Notes: generated by a model from the letters alone, not told the origin. DNA of 52,423 bases from Planomicrobium sp. Y74 (GCF_003668635.1 NZ_RCWH01000012.1:1-52423), one strand, 5' to 3'. Shown: positions 1 through 8,732, counted from the stretch's first letter. Program-made: numbers and translations.

Positions 1-85
1 TCTGGGCTAACAGGTCATAGCCCAAAGAACCTTCCAAGTACTCCTTTACCATCCGCAGTTTGAAAACCTCACTATATTTCGCCAT
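1..85 (-). CDS. IS3-family transposase OrfA, N-terminal fragment (runs off window)
   Basis: From an ATG at 85 the minus strand reads MAKYSEVFKLRMVKEYLEGS and continues, typical of the N-terminus of the helix-turn-helix OrfA subunit of IS3/IS150 transposases, which binds the element ends. Only 28 codons are visible. The reading frame is open to the window edge. In this family OrfA is normally joined to an integrase-like OrfB by programmed frameshifting; that part is not visible here. Confidence 0.75.
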   Translation of the reverse strand, partial: MAKYSEVFKLRMVKEYLEGSLGYDLLAQ

Positions 86-133
86 ATAAAAACACCCCAA
101 ATGTTAGATTTGAACTCTAACTTTTGGGGTGCA
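1..133 (-). mobile_element. End of an IS3-family (IS150-like) insertion sequence
   Basis: The minus strand carries the start of a transposase OrfA reading inward off the window edge. It is preceded by a terminal-inverted-repeat-like end whose minus-strand sequence begins TGCACCCCAAAAGTTAGA. The tip lies near position 133. Positions 92-132 can fold into a hairpin (CACCCCAAA against TTTGGGGTG, TTAGA against TCTAA), a common arrangement that blocks outside transcription from entering the transposase. The other end and any target duplication are outside the window, so element identity and completeness are unknown. Confidence 0.75.
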
Positions 134-184
134 CCACCAATTTGAACTTCTAACCGGCTTTTTTGCTTGTTTATTTGAGTTGTT

Positions 185-919
185 TTATCTGCTGCGGATT
201 TTGGACAGCAAGCGAAGTATCTCTAAGTACAGCCACACTAAAGTGATGAGCAGGCCGAACGCCCCGTACCATTCGAAGTATTTCGGTACCCGGCTGCCTG
301 CGGCGTTTTCGATATAATCGAAATCGAGCACAAGATTCAGCGCAGCAATGATGACGATGACAACGCTGATGGCGATGCCGATAGGTGATGAATCGTGTAG
401 ATAAGGGACATTGAATCCGAAGAATCCGCCGATGAACGAAATGATATAGACAAGGAATATGGCTCCAGTTGCAGCAATGACGCCCATTCTGAAGTTCTGG
501 GTGACTTTGATCAAGCCGGATTTATAGACAAGCAGCAAACTCAATAACACTGCGATTGTCAGCATTACAGCCTGAAAAACGATTCCGCCGTATTGAGCTT
601 CGTATTGTGCGGATATCGCACCTAGGAATAATCCTTCGAGCAAGGCATAAAGTGGAGCTGTGAACGGTGAAACTTTCGGCACGAAGATGGTGATCAATGC
701 CACAATCAGGCCGCCGATTGCACCTATTAAAATCAGTGGCAAAACACTGCCGGGATTTTCAACAAACTGGTTCCAGGAATAGACGAATGTAGCCAACACC
801 AGCAGTATTAGAATGAATGTCTTGTTGACAGTTCCCCTGATGGTCATTGTCTGGCCAGAGCCGATTGTATCGAATTTTTCAAATGCTTCTTTTTTCAAAC
901 TTGGATTTCCGCTTCTCAA
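185..919 (-). CDS. Bax inhibitor-1/YccA-like integral membrane protein
   Basis: A 244-aa protein with about seven hydrophobic segments beginning near residue 30 and ending in a charged tail (LSKIRSR). The N-terminal RSGNPSLKKEAFEKF followed by a stack of TM helices matches the bacterial Bax1-I/YccA-like membrane family (PF12811). Members are proposed ion-leak or stress-protective membrane proteins; the function here is not established. The start is TTG at 919, behind an AGAGGTGA ribosome site. A good SigA promoter lies upstream at 957-985. The gene sits directly beside the IS end at 133, which has not interrupted it. Confidence 0.85.
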   Translation of the reverse strand: MRSGNPSLKKEAFEKFDTIGSGQTMTIRGTVNKTFILILLVLATFVYSWNQFVENPGSVLPLILIGAIGGLIVALITIFVPKVSPFTAPLYALLEGLFLGAISAQYEAQYGGIVFQAVMLTIAVLLSLLLVYKSGLIKVTQNFRMGVIAATGAIFLVYIISFIGGFFGFNVPYLHDSSPIGIAISVVIVIIAALNLVLDFDYIENAAGSRVPKYFEWYGAFGLLITLVWLYLEILRLLSKIRSR

Positions 920-956
920 AAATCTTCACCTCTTCATTTTCTAACGAGCATATTCC

Positions 957-985
957 ATTATATCCTGTGTATACAAAATGACCAA
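957..985 (-). promoter_or_regulatory. SigA-type promoter for the Bax inhibitor-1 gene
   Basis: On the minus strand TTGGTC (980-985) and a perfect TATAAT (957-962) are separated by 17 bp, about 40 bp upstream of the TTG start at 919. Confidence 0.7.
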
Positions 986-1024
986 ATTATATGGAAGAAG
1001 AGCTTATAAACCTGTAAGGCATGC

Positions 1025-1056
1025 AAAAAGCCACTGTTCGATTTCTGAACAGCGGC
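1025..1056 (-). terminator. Rho-independent terminator of the lipoprotein gene
   Basis: The hairpin GCCgCTGTTC...GAACAGtGGC on the minus strand is followed by TTTTTG, just downstream of the stop at 1076. Confidence 0.8.
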
Positions 1057-1075
1057 AACTCTATTCAAGCTAATC

Positions 1076-1564
1076 TCATTCGGGAAACTCCGTCATGTTA
1101 TTGACAGTAAACCAGGCATCGTTCACCCCCTGGCCGTTTACATCACCTTCAGCTGTGTCGTTAATGAAGTAATAGAGGGGGTAGCCTTTGTACGTCACTT
1201 GTTCTTCGCCGTTGTCATCCCGAGTGATCGTATTAAATACCTCTCTGTCGTAACCTTCAGGCACTTCAACTTCTTCTGCTGTAAACGCTGGCCAGTTCAC
1301 GAGGCAATCGCCGGTGCAGTTGCTGGTATCCGATTCGTCCTCGGTAAAATAATACAGTGCCATTCCTTCCGAATCGGCCAGATATGGTCCTGTCGCTTCA
1401 CTTTCCAACTCCTGCAACTCCTGTACTTCCCCCGTAACTACTGGTTCATCTGGTTTATCGGAAGGAGCGGAATATCCTTCCGTGGAGTCTTCCTGGCCAT
1501 TGCCGCATGCAGTCAATAGCGTTAACATGGAAATTACAATGAAAAGAAACAACCGTTTTTCCAT
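1076..1564 (-). CDS. Secreted lipoprotein with Yx(FWY)xxD repeats (COG4315 family)
   Basis: A 162-aa lipoprotein. A hydrophobic signal ending in the lipobox LLTAC predicts lipid anchoring outside the membrane. The mature part has two copies of the Lipoprotein_15 (PF03640) repeat: one around LYYFTEDESDTSNCTGDC with NWPAF, the second around LYYFINDTAEGDVNGQG with AWFTV. Function of the family is unknown; relatives occur next to ECF sigma factors. The start is taken as ATG 1564 because AAGGAG lies 8 nt upstream; the GTG at 1573 would almost touch it. It is divergent from the sigma/anti-sigma pair at 1804, a layout that suggests it is a regulon member. That link is inferred. Confidence 0.85.
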   Translation of the reverse strand: MEKRLFLFIVISMLTLLTACGNGQEDSTEGYSAPSDKPDEPVVTGEVQELQELESEATGPYLADSEGMALYYFTEDESDTSNCTGDCLVNWPAFTAEEVEVPEGYDREVFNTITRDDNGEEQVTYKGYPLYYFINDTAEGDVNGQGVNDAWFTVNNMTEFPE

Positions 1565-1803
1565 TTTCGACACTCCTTTTGATTAATGTCCATTTTGCGG
1601 GAGATAATCAGGCAGCAGGTTTGATGACAATGAGCGGCATAAGATAGTCTGGCTTATAAAAATTTCCCCTTTCTCAAATTATTCTCTATATTATAGGTAA
1701 CGCAATAAAAACTGATACGGTTTTATAATTTACAAAATTTATTTTGAGAACTAGGACTTTTATTGATTTTACGAGACACAGCCGGGAGAAGGTGGCCGTT
1801 CAA

Positions 1804-2358
1804 ATGAAATGTAAAAGTGACAGTGAATTGATGGAGCTGGTTTCTCAAAAACACCGGCCTGCTTTGGAAGAATTATATGACCGCTATATTAAACTGATCT
1901 ATAGCTTTGTATTTAAATTTTGCGGAGAGAATACCGAGAAAACGAAGGAAATCAGTCAGCTGATTTTTCTTAAACTGTGGACGACTGGCAGTTCTTATGA
2001 TGAGTCTAAAGGCAGTTTCATCAACTGGCTGCTGACGATATCCAGAAATGTCTGCATCGATTATTTCAGAAAAGAACGAGCGCATCTTCGAAATGATCGA
2101 ACCTTAACTGACGAACGGTTGCTGGAAGATGAAAATCAAGTCACTGAAATAGATCAGCTGCTCGACAGCCAAGAGATTGACGAAGCCAAAAAGCATTTGA
2201 CTGAAGCTCAGCTTCGCACCATCAATCTCTTCTATTGGAAGGGCTATACACTCAAGGAGATTTCTGAGATTGAAAGGGAACCGATAGGTACTATCAAGAG
2301 CCGGCTGCATCAATCCTTGATGAAATTGCGAAGACAAATAGGAAATGGAGATCGGTAG
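1804..2358 (+). CDS. ECF-like RNA polymerase sigma factor
   Basis: A 184-aa sigma-70 family protein. Region 2 (about residues 20-95) contains ALEELYDRYIKLIYSF and SRNVCIDYFRKER. Region 4 (about 130-182) contains the HTH stretch YTLKEISEIEREPIGTIKSR. It would direct RNA polymerase to a dedicated promoter set. ATG 1804 is preferred because GGGAGAAGG lies about 11 nt upstream; TTG 1744 and GTG 1792 are upstream in frame but lack a site. It is followed after 2 nt by a zinc-finger anti-sigma candidate. The intergenic region towards the divergent lipoprotein has an imperfect palindrome AAAACTGATACGGTTTT (about 1708-1724) that could be part of an autoregulated promoter. Stimulus unknown. Confidence 0.88.
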   Translation: MKCKSDSELMELVSQKHRPALEELYDRYIKLIYSFVFKFCGENTEKTKEISQLIFLKLWTTGSSYDESKGSFINWLLTISRNVCIDYFRKERAHLRNDRTLTDERLLEDENQVTEIDQLLDSQEIDEAKKHLTEAQLRTINLFYWKGYTLKEISEIEREPIGTIKSRLHQSLMKLRRQIGNGDR

Positions 2359-2360
2359 CT

Positions 2361-2579
2361 ATGGAGAATTACTGCGACAATCTATTGGATTATGTCAATC
2401 ACCAAGGTACAGCAAATGAAGCTATTGGATTAATGGAACATTTACATGTCTGTCAAAGGTGTCGGCAAAATATCGATTTATACCGTGAATCCCTCGAACT
2501 GATGCAGCAGGGTTTCACTATCCGGGATGTACCCGGCTCGTTGAAAAAAGAAATTTTGGATTTTGTTTTCGAAAAATAA
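2361..2579 (+). CDS. Small soluble zinc-finger anti-sigma factor candidate
   Basis: A 72-aa protein starting 2 nt after the sigma gene. It contains the ZAS signature Hx3Cx2C as HLHVCQRC near residues 28-35, which in anti-sigma factors binds zinc and clamps the cognate sigma. The rest is helical and ends QQGFTIRDVPGSLKKEILDF. There is no membrane segment or periplasmic domain, so if functional it would act in the cytoplasm as a ZAS-only protein. It could instead be a truncated derivative of a longer membrane anti-sigma; no continuation is visible downstream before the repeat block. Confidence 0.75.
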   Translation: MENYCDNLLDYVNHQGTANEAIGLMEHLHVCQRCRQNIDLYRESLELMQQGFTIRDVPGSLKKEILDFVFEK

Positions 2580-2624
2580 ATGGCATACAAATACTCGGAA
2601 ACAATATAGAACTTAAAGAAAATA

Positions 2625-3513
2625 GAAGCGCACAGATCACATAGGTCTGGGCGCTTTCAGCTTGTCGAGAAAGAACACCAATGCAGGAATCGATATTACG
2701 CAAAACAGCTTCGAAGGCATTAGCCGTGTCTTGCACGGAGAATGCCTTTGCGACGAAGTGCGCAGCACTGCAGGAGCACGTTTTTTAGGCTGCTCCTGCA
2801 TCGCTGCGCTAGCTTCGTCGCAAAGCGCCGGCCGGAAGGTCTTCGGCCACGCTTGGCTCACGCTGAGCTAACTAAAACCCGTGCTCCTGTATCGCTGCGC
2901 TAGCTTCGTCGCAAAGTGCCGGCCGAACTACCTTCGGCCAACACTTGGCTCGGTCCCCTTCGCCCGAGTGGATCTCAGCACTTCGCTCGAAACAGAGTTG
3001 GACAGCCAACTCTGTTTCTGTCTCTGCATCGCTACGCTAGCTTCGAGACATAAAAGGGCGCTGCTCCCCTGGGAGTCTTCGCTGTTTTGCTCCATACCTT
3101 TAAATGCTTTCTATAATCAGCAATTCCGTCATTCACTAAGAAGCGAGAAAGCTGACACACGAATTCTTCCCAACATTAAAATGAAGCAGCAGGCGGCGAA
3201 GGGCAAAGATGTGCTCGTGCATCGCTGCACTGCTTCGTCGCAAAGACTTGTCCTCGCCCGCTTCGGCCAATGTCTTTCCTGCTGGATTCAGAGCGAGTCC
3301 TGAGATTCCGCAGGGAAGGTTTGACCGAACAGCATTCGGTCGAACCTTTGCGACGAAGTGCAGAATGCGCTGCAGGAGCATCGGTTTTCGTAGCGACTGA
3401 GGAGGCTCAGGCAGCTCCCAGCGGAACGCGTCCGCCTGAAGCGAAATGATTGGAGAATAGGTAGTTTATCGACTGTCAGGAAGCGCACAGATCGCATAGG
3501 TCTGTGGGCTTTT
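2625..3513. repeat. Block 1 of dispersed GC-rich palindromic repeats, flanked by duplicated hairpins
   Basis: There is no credible gene here. The core unit GCTCCTGCATCGCTGCGCTAG then CTTCGTCGCAAAG recurs, intact or variant, in both orientations near 2735-2785, 2790-2840, 2883-2935, 3020-3050, 3210-3250 and 3345-3385. Other modules (around 2950-3000, 3065-3120 and 3380-3450) recur in reverse orientation in the block at 25048-25496. The whole stretch is bracketed by near-identical hairpins, GAAGCGCACAGATC...ATAGGTCTG at 2625-2657 and again at 3480-3513. The several short open frames inside are by-products of the repeats. Confidence 0.8.
3480..3513 (+). terminator. Terminator-like hairpin, second copy flanking repeat block 1
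   Basis: AGCGCACAGATC pairs imperfectly with GGTCTGTGGGCT and is followed by TTTTATTTT. A near-identical hairpin sits at 2625-2657 just after the anti-sigma gene and is presumably the original terminator of the sigma/anti-sigma operon. Confidence 0.55.
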
Positions 3514-3647
3514 ATTTTATCCCTGCTTCAATAACAAAATTACTGAACTAAAAAAGAGAATATATTCCTAATGCTTAAATCTGACAATTCCAACATCGTT
3601 TTCTTATTTCTGTCAGTAAAAACAAGTATAAAGAGCTATGTATTAAA

Positions 3648-3675
3648 TTGACAAACAACTCTTTCTTCCTATTCA
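3648..3675 (+). promoter_or_regulatory. Candidate SigA promoter for the InhA-like protease
   Basis: A perfect TTGACA at 3648-3653 is followed after 16 bp by TATTCA, a weak -10. The surroundings are strongly AT-rich. The transcript would have a leader of about 55 nt before the ATG at 3736. The weak -10 leaves the exact start uncertain. Confidence 0.4.
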
Positions 3676-3735
3676 AAATATATTGAATTATGTATACAAT
3701 TTAAAAGTACAAAAAATTATTTAGGGGGACGAATG

Positions 3736-5577
3736 ATGTTGAAAGTATTGTCTACATCCGCAATAACGCTTGCCTTAGTTGGCGGCGCAGTCTTCGCTGG
3801 CGTAAATCACGGTGATTCAGCCGTTGAAAAGGTCAGCCATAAAAGTGAACTAGGTTTGGCCCATTATGTCGGGGCTTCACCGGAGCTTGCAGATAAGGCG
3901 AGAGAGCTTGGAATCGATCTTTCAAAAGCCGACCCTGCTGAAAAACTGGCAAACAATAATGGCAAGAAATTCGAAGCGCCTGGCGATAACCATGCGGCTT
4001 ATAATGTAACAGAAGGGGACGTACCGGTTCTTGTGCTGTTGGCGAAATACAAAGACGGTGATGAACCAATCGGCGATATGCCCGGCCAGGTTCCGGCAGA
4101 ATACTATGAAGACCTGATTTTCGGTGATGAGTACAATCCATATGAACTGGAACAGTTCAAGCAGTATGCAGAACATAATGGAGTGAAAGTTCCTATTGAT
4201 AAAACGATGCAGAATGTGTATAAAGAGTCGAGCAATGGCAAAGTAAATCTGGTGCGTAAAGAAAACACCGATTTTGCTTGGGTCGAGCTGCCAAAAGGCG
4301 CTTCTTATTATCTTGATCAGGAAGGCACGTATGCTGAAAACGGCAAGTACCTTCTAGGGAATGCCAACGGAGATGCGCATACCGGTGAATTTGTCCGCGA
4401 CTTGCTAAAAGCGGCAGATGACCAAATTGACTTCTCCCAATATGCGGTTAACGGCGAAGTACCGAATATCTTTGTTGTGCATGAAGGAACCGGCGCAGAA
4501 TTCAGCCGTGACCCGGCGCAATTCTGGTCACATAAATGGAGCCTTTTGAGTGCGCTGTATTACGGTAAATATTATGAAACAGGACAACCTGCCGATGTCC
4601 ATGCAGGTATGCCGCAAAGCGAATGGATCGACCAGACAATTGAAAACGAAATGACATACGACGGCGTGCTCGTCAACAACTACAACATCCAGCCAGGTAT
4701 TGGCGGTAACGTTGCTGGCTATGATGCAGCGACAGATTCTTATGATGAGTCTCTTGCGACAGGACCATTCCCGGCTCAACCTGGAGTATATGCACATGAA
4801 TTCGGACACGCTTTAGGTTTGCCGGATTTCTATGACACGGTTTATTCATCCGAAGGTGTCGGCAACTATTCAATGATGGCTGGCGGATCTTGGATGCGTT
4901 ACCCGGATGCTGCGGCATACTCAGGAAACTCACCGACTGGATTTGATCCATTCTCGAAAATTTTCCTTGGATGGGCTGATCCAATCAGCGTAACTCCTGA
5001 ACAGGAAGTTCAAACGATTACATTGCCACCGGTCAATGAAGCATCTGCTGACAACGGCATTGTTAAGATGGATGTGCCTGGTTCAAACGGTACTGAATAC
5101 TTCCTGTTTGAAAACGTTCAGCAAAAAGGATTCAACCAGGGCTTGATCAGACAAGGTGAAGATGCGCATGGCCTGCTTGCTTGGCATGTGGATGAAAACA
5201 TCATCAATCTATACCAGACAGCTGGATTCCGTCCGAATAATGTTGAAAACTGGATGAACAAACGCTTCCAGTACAATCAGTTCCAAACAGCTGCAGACGG
5301 CACTAAAGTGACGCATTACGGTCTTTCAGTGCTGCAGGCTGACGGCAAATACGATTTGGAGAAAAACCTTAACCGCGGCGACGCAGCCGATTTCTTCAAA
5401 TCCGGCGATGAAATCACTCCGGTTTCTAGCAATGTCCACACTGGATCTTACTATTTCTGGAAAGAACAGAATGCTGCACCTGCTGATACTGGAATCCATG
5501 TAACGGATATTGTGGAAAACGAAGACGGTTCGATTACTGCCAAGTTCTTCTACAATTCAAATTCAAGCAAGAAATAA
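3736..5577 (+). CDS. Secreted M6-family metalloprotease (immune inhibitor A type)
   Basis: A 613-aa protein with a Sec signal peptide (hydrophobic core about residues 6-22, AVFAG) and a zinc-protease motif HEFGHALGLPDFYD at about 354-367. Two His and the Glu form the HExxH site and the downstream GLPDxYD is diagnostic of InhA-type M6 peptidases. These proteases are exported and degrade host or environmental proteins. The N-terminal part has the usual propeptide with LVLLAKYKD. At 613 aa it is shorter than classical InhA (about 800 aa), so the C-terminal accessory domain is probably missing. ATG 3736 is chosen over 3733 because AGGGGG is then 7 nt upstream. It is followed by its own terminator. 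Confidence 0.9.
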   Translation: MLKVLSTSAITLALVGGAVFAGVNHGDSAVEKVSHKSELGLAHYVGASPELADKARELGIDLSKADPAEKLANNNGKKFEAPGDNHAAYNVTEGDVPVLVLLAKYKDGDEPIGDMPGQVPAEYYEDLIFGDEYNPYELEQFKQYAEHNGVKVPIDKTMQNVYKESSNGKVNLVRKENTDFAWVELPKGASYYLDQEGTYAENGKYLLGNANGDAHTGEFVRDLLKAADDQIDFSQYAVNGEVPNIFVVHEGTGAEFSRDPAQFWSHKWSLLSALYYGKYYETGQPADVHAGMPQSEWIDQTIENEMTYDGVLVNNYNIQPGIGGNVAGYDAATDSYDESLATGPFPAQPGVYAHEFGHALGLPDFYDTVYSSEGVGNYSMMAGGSWMRYPDAAAYSGNSPTGFDPFSKIFLGWADPISVTPEQEVQTITLPPVNEASADNGIVKMDVPGSNGTEYFLFENVQQKGFNQGLIRQGEDAHGLLAWHVDENIINLYQTAGFRPNNVENWMNKRFQYNQFQTAADGTKVTHYGLSVLQADGKYDLEKNLNRGDAADFFKSGDEITPVSSNVHTGSYYFWKEQNAAPADTGIHVTDIVENEDGSITAKFFYNSNSSKK

Positions 5578-5593
5578 TCCGATTGTTCAACAG

Positions 5594-5636
5594 AAAACCG
5601 CTTTCCTTCATTAAATATGGGGAAAGCGGTTTTTTA
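5594..5636 (+). terminator. Terminator after the InhA-like gene
   Basis: AAACCGCTTTCC pairs with GGAAAGCGGTTT and is followed by a run of T. Confidence 0.85.
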
Positions 5637-5705
5637 TGTTTTATTTCCAATGGATAGGCTATAGGAATTAGAGGAGTTATACAAATACGGAAGGAGGGGA
5701 GTACA

Positions 5706-6905
5706 GTGTATACGCATCAATTGCTGATTCTCTTGTTCATCGGATATATTGTCTACACAATTGATATCAAAAAGAAATTCTTTCCGGTTCCGGTAGTTTT
5801 GGTCGCAATAGGAATGGGCTTATCCTTCATCCCTTATTTTGAGGGGTTTAATATTTCAAAAGATATCATCTTTAATGTTTTTCTTCCAGCCATCCTGTTT
5901 ACATCAGCTTACCAATTTCCTTTAAAACAATTAAAGAAAAATGCAGGCATTATCATCACATTAAGTACGCTTGGCATGATTGCAACCGTATTCCTGCTTG
6001 GGTTATCAATCTATCTTGCTGGAATGATGTTTACGGCACTATCGTTTACGGCAGCTTTCCTGCTGGCTGCGATATTAGCGCCGACGGACCCGGTGTCCGT
6101 TACAACAATTTTGAAGGAAAGCAGCGGAGCCGAGCAGATTGCCGACGTAGTGGAAGGGGAGTCAATGATCAATGACGGTACGAGCATCGTCTTTTTTACA
6201 ATTTTCCTGACGATGTTCCAAACCGGGGGCGGCTTTTCAATCGGCAAATTCATCTCTGAACTTCTATTGGTGTCGATAGGCGGCATACTGCTGGGAGTTG
6301 CAATTGGCTGGTTGATGAGCAAGACTATTCGCTATACCAAAGACAAAAAATATCAGGTCATGTTAAGTGTCGTTGGTGCCTACGGTGCTTTTTACATCGG
6401 AGAAGCGATTGGCGTATCCGGAGTTTTGGCAACCGTCGCAGCAGGTGTTTTTGTATCATACGAAATGAGCAAGGAAATCAAAGAAGATACTTTAAAGAAA
6501 TCGCTTGATGGGTTCTGGGATATAGCGACTCCCGTACTTCTCGCGGTACTGTTTCTTTTAATAGGTATACGCGGCGCAGATTATCTTGCATTTTCTGGTT
6601 GGTGGTTTGCAATTATTGTATTTGTGTTGTCCATCATCGTCCGCTATATTGTTATCGGTATATTTGTCTACGGGGTGCCAGCGTGGCGCCACGAATTCAA
6701 AAATGATTTTTCGACTATCACCCTTACAGCATGGTCAGGAATAAAAGGGGCCATGTCGGTTGCTTTATTACTTTGGCTTGAAGAAGCGGCATCGGGGAAA
6801 GATGAAATTTTAATATCGCTGTCGTTTGCTATTATCCTTCTGTCGTTAGTCATCCAGAGTGTCGGAATTTATCCATTATCAAAAGTACTCAAGAATCTGC
6901 AGTAA
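5706..6905 (+). CDS. Na+/H+ (cation/proton) antiporter, CPA1 type
   Basis: A 399-aa polytopic membrane protein with about eleven or twelve hydrophobic helices over its whole length. Characteristic CPA1 motifs are APTDPVSVTTIL (about residues 125-136), carrying the ion-binding Asp, and VEGESMINDGTSIVFF (about 148-163). Such proteins expel Na+ or K+ in exchange for protons, giving salt and pH tolerance. The start is GTG 5706, behind a strong GGAGGGG. It is monocistronic, with terminators on both sides. There is no cytoplasmic regulatory tail, so it is a short-form antiporter. Ion specificity cannot be read from sequence alone. Confidence 0.87.
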   Translation: MYTHQLLILLFIGYIVYTIDIKKKFFPVPVVLVAIGMGLSFIPYFEGFNISKDIIFNVFLPAILFTSAYQFPLKQLKKNAGIIITLSTLGMIATVFLLGLSIYLAGMMFTALSFTAAFLLAAILAPTDPVSVTTILKESSGAEQIADVVEGESMINDGTSIVFFTIFLTMFQTGGGFSIGKFISELLLVSIGGILLGVAIGWLMSKTIRYTKDKKYQVMLSVVGAYGAFYIGEAIGVSGVLATVAAGVFVSYEMSKEIKEDTLKKSLDGFWDIATPVLLAVLFLLIGIRGADYLAFSGWWFAIIVFVLSIIVRYIVIGIFVYGVPAWRHEFKNDFSTITLTAWSGIKGAMSVALLLWLEEAASGKDEILISLSFAIILLSLVIQSVGIYPLSKVLKNLQ

Positions 6906-6928
6906 TTGCTGAATGATTAATGACAGCA

Positions 6929-6966
6929 AAAAAGCTCCAATCCTGTTCTTAGGGATCGGAGCTTTT
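6929..6966. terminator. Bidirectional terminator between antiporter and SGNH hydrolase
   Basis: AAAAGCTCCAATCC pairs with GGATCGGAGCTTTT. It has A/T tracts on both sides and lies between convergent genes. Confidence 0.8.
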
Positions 6967-6970
6967 CATA

Positions 6971-7708
6971 TTATTCGAGATCAAAAGCGGAAATTCCAAT
7001 ATCAGCAAGTACCTGCTGTCCGGCAGCGGTCGGGTGGATATCACCCTGTATGACGTAAGCCGCCTGGTTATCGCCGAAAGCTGTATAGGCATCTGCAAGA
7101 TAAACATTTTCACTGGAAGCGGCCAAAGCTGCAAAGGTCTGGTTGATGCCGGGCAGGATGGCATCCGCAACATAATGAAGCTGATTGGTTAATTGGAACG
7201 GATTGTATACGTTATAAAGTACAATCGGTGCATCTGTCAGAGAGCGGGTTTCTGCAATAGCGGCAGCGATATTGGCAAAGACATCATCCGCTTGGAGCTT
7301 TTGCACCAGCAATTGCTGGAACAGCGCTTGATTGCCTGCACTTTCTTCGCCAGCTTCGCGAAGAATCTGGAGCAGGTCATTATTGCCGATGGTAATCACG
7401 ACGTAATCTGCATGGCTGACGGCCTGGCGGTACATCTGTTCATCTTCCAGGGCATCCAGCAGTTGTTCGCTTTGCCAACCCGGTATTCCCAGATTGCGGA
7501 CCCGTAAGTCTTCTTCAGCTCCGATTAAATATGGGTAAGCTGCTTTGGAAGGATTCTGGTTGGTTTGGCCGAGGTTATAACCGAATGGGATCGAATCTCC
7601 GAGAGCCACCAACGATTCCTTAGCCTGGTCACTTTTAGCTGATGCGGCAGGCGAAATGATGGATGTTGCCAAAAGAAGTATTGCTAATGATTTTGCTGTT
7701 TTATGCAT
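6971..7708 (-). CDS. Secreted SGNH/GDSL-type esterase or lipase
   Basis: A 245-aa exported protein. A signal peptide (LAILLLATSIISPAASA) precedes the four SGNH blocks. Block I is VALGDSIPFGYNLG with the catalytic Ser, block III contains TIGNNDLL, and block V is DIHPTAAG with the catalytic Asp and His. These enzymes hydrolyse esters or lipids outside the cell; the substrate is not predictable. ATG 7708 is chosen because AGGGG lies 7 nt upstream; the ATG at 7714 overlaps the ribosome site itself. A distant paralog without a signal peptide is encoded at 33571. Confidence 0.88.
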   Translation of the reverse strand: MHKTAKSLAILLLATSIISPAASAKSDQAKESLVALGDSIPFGYNLGQTNQNPSKAAYPYLIGAEEDLRVRNLGIPGWQSEQLLDALEDEQMYRQAVSHADYVVITIGNNDLLQILREAGEESAGNQALFQQLLVQKLQADDVFANIAAAIAETRSLTDAPIVLYNVYNPFQLTNQLHYVADAILPGINQTFAALAASSENVYLADAYTAFGDNQAAYVIQGDIHPTAAGQQVLADIGISAFDLE

Positions 7709-7871
7709 GAACATTCCCCTCTCAAATATATTGCAATTTTAGTATAAACTTATTTGATTGAATTGTCTGTAAATAATTGTATAGGTGATACTTTATTTAA
7801 TATACGGAACTTTTATTATGATAAGATTAAAGGAATAAAATGTATTCTGGCGAGAAGAATGGAGGGGCAAT

Positions 7872-8732
7872 ATGAATCAGCTGATCGAAAAGGCCGCCTG
7901 TTTTGCAGCTGTCAAACATGACGGGCAGTACCGGAAAGGGACCCACATACCATATATCACTCATCCATACGGAGTGGCGATGATTCTTATGGAAGAAAAA
8001 CAGCCTGAAGAGACAATTGCTGCTGGATTATTGCACGATACGCTGGAAGATACGGAAACAACGGAAGAAGAATTATTCAAGAACTTCGGTGAAGAAATTT
8101 TGATGCTGGTAAAGGCCGCTTCTGAAAAGGATAAATCCCAATCTTGGGAAGTGCGCAAACAGCACACCATTGCCAACTTGCCCAATCACTCGACAAGCGA
8201 ATTGTATTTGATACTGGCTGACAAACTGCATAATCTGCGGTCCATTCATGTCGATGCGAGGAAGTTCGGAGACAGCATCTGGAGCCGGTTCAATAGAGGG
8301 AAACGTGAACAATGCTGGTATTACATGAGCATCAGCCGCGCAGTGAGTGAAAAGAAAAGGGAAGTGCCGCTCATAAGAAAGCTGGAAGAAGAGACGAACG
8401 AACTCTTTATCGGCAAAAAAAGGCTGACACATCATGACATACGCTTGCTTTTTGACAGCATTCATTCGGACAGCTCATCTGCAGAGGAAGATTTACGGGA
8501 ATCGCATCTTCTGGATTTCAGCGCAGAAATGCAACAAGCTGCAGGAGACCATTTGAATAAAGAAGCATCGGATTCCATTCTGAAACTGCTGCAAGGAACG
8601 GGAATGCAAATTGCTCCTCATGTTGAAGATGACCTTTTTATCTATTCCTATTTCCATGAAATGAAATTTCGCCTCGGCTGGGATGATGACTCTTTTCTGG
8701 AGTATTTTAAACTGTATTATAAAAGAAAATAA
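7872..8732 (+). CDS. HD-domain phosphohydrolase related to RelA/SpoT hydrolase domains
   Basis: A 286-aa protein. The N-terminal 170 residues form an HD hydrolase of the (p)ppGpp-hydrolase type: a conserved His near 31 (YITHPYGVA), the HD pair at 55-56 (GLLHDTLEDT) and Asp 117 in ILADKLHNLRSI. Stand-alone versions hydrolyse nucleotides such as ppGpp or ADP-ribosyl compounds; the substrate here is unknown. The last 120 residues (after about 170) match no family I recognise. GGAGGGG lies just upstream. It is the first gene of a run with a macrodomain protein (34 nt on) and a vWA protein, suggesting a joint stress or nucleotide-metabolism role. Confidence 0.8.
   Translation: MNQLIEKAACFAAVKHDGQYRKGTHIPYITHPYGVAMILMEEKQPEETIAAGLLHDTLEDTETTEEELFKNFGEEILMLVKAASEKDKSQSWEVRKQHTIANLPNHSTSELYLILADKLHNLRSIHVDARKFGDSIWSRFNRGKREQCWYYMSISRAVSEKKREVPLIRKLEEETNELFIGKKRLTHHDIRLLFDSIHSDSSSAEEDLRESHLLDFSAEMQQAAGDHLNKEASDSILKLLQGTGMQIAPHVEDDLFIYSYFHEMKFRLGWDDDSFLEYFKLYYKRK

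Noticed and set aside
2881..3303. A 140-aa open frame inside repeat block 1
   Set aside because: It is Cys/Arg/Ser-rich, has no ribosome site and is made wholly of repeat modules that also occur at 25.1-25.5 kb and 42.2 kb.
2580..3732. CRISPR array
   Set aside because: The recurring units are of unequal length, both orientations and irregular spacing, with no constant repeat/spacer pattern and no cas genes.
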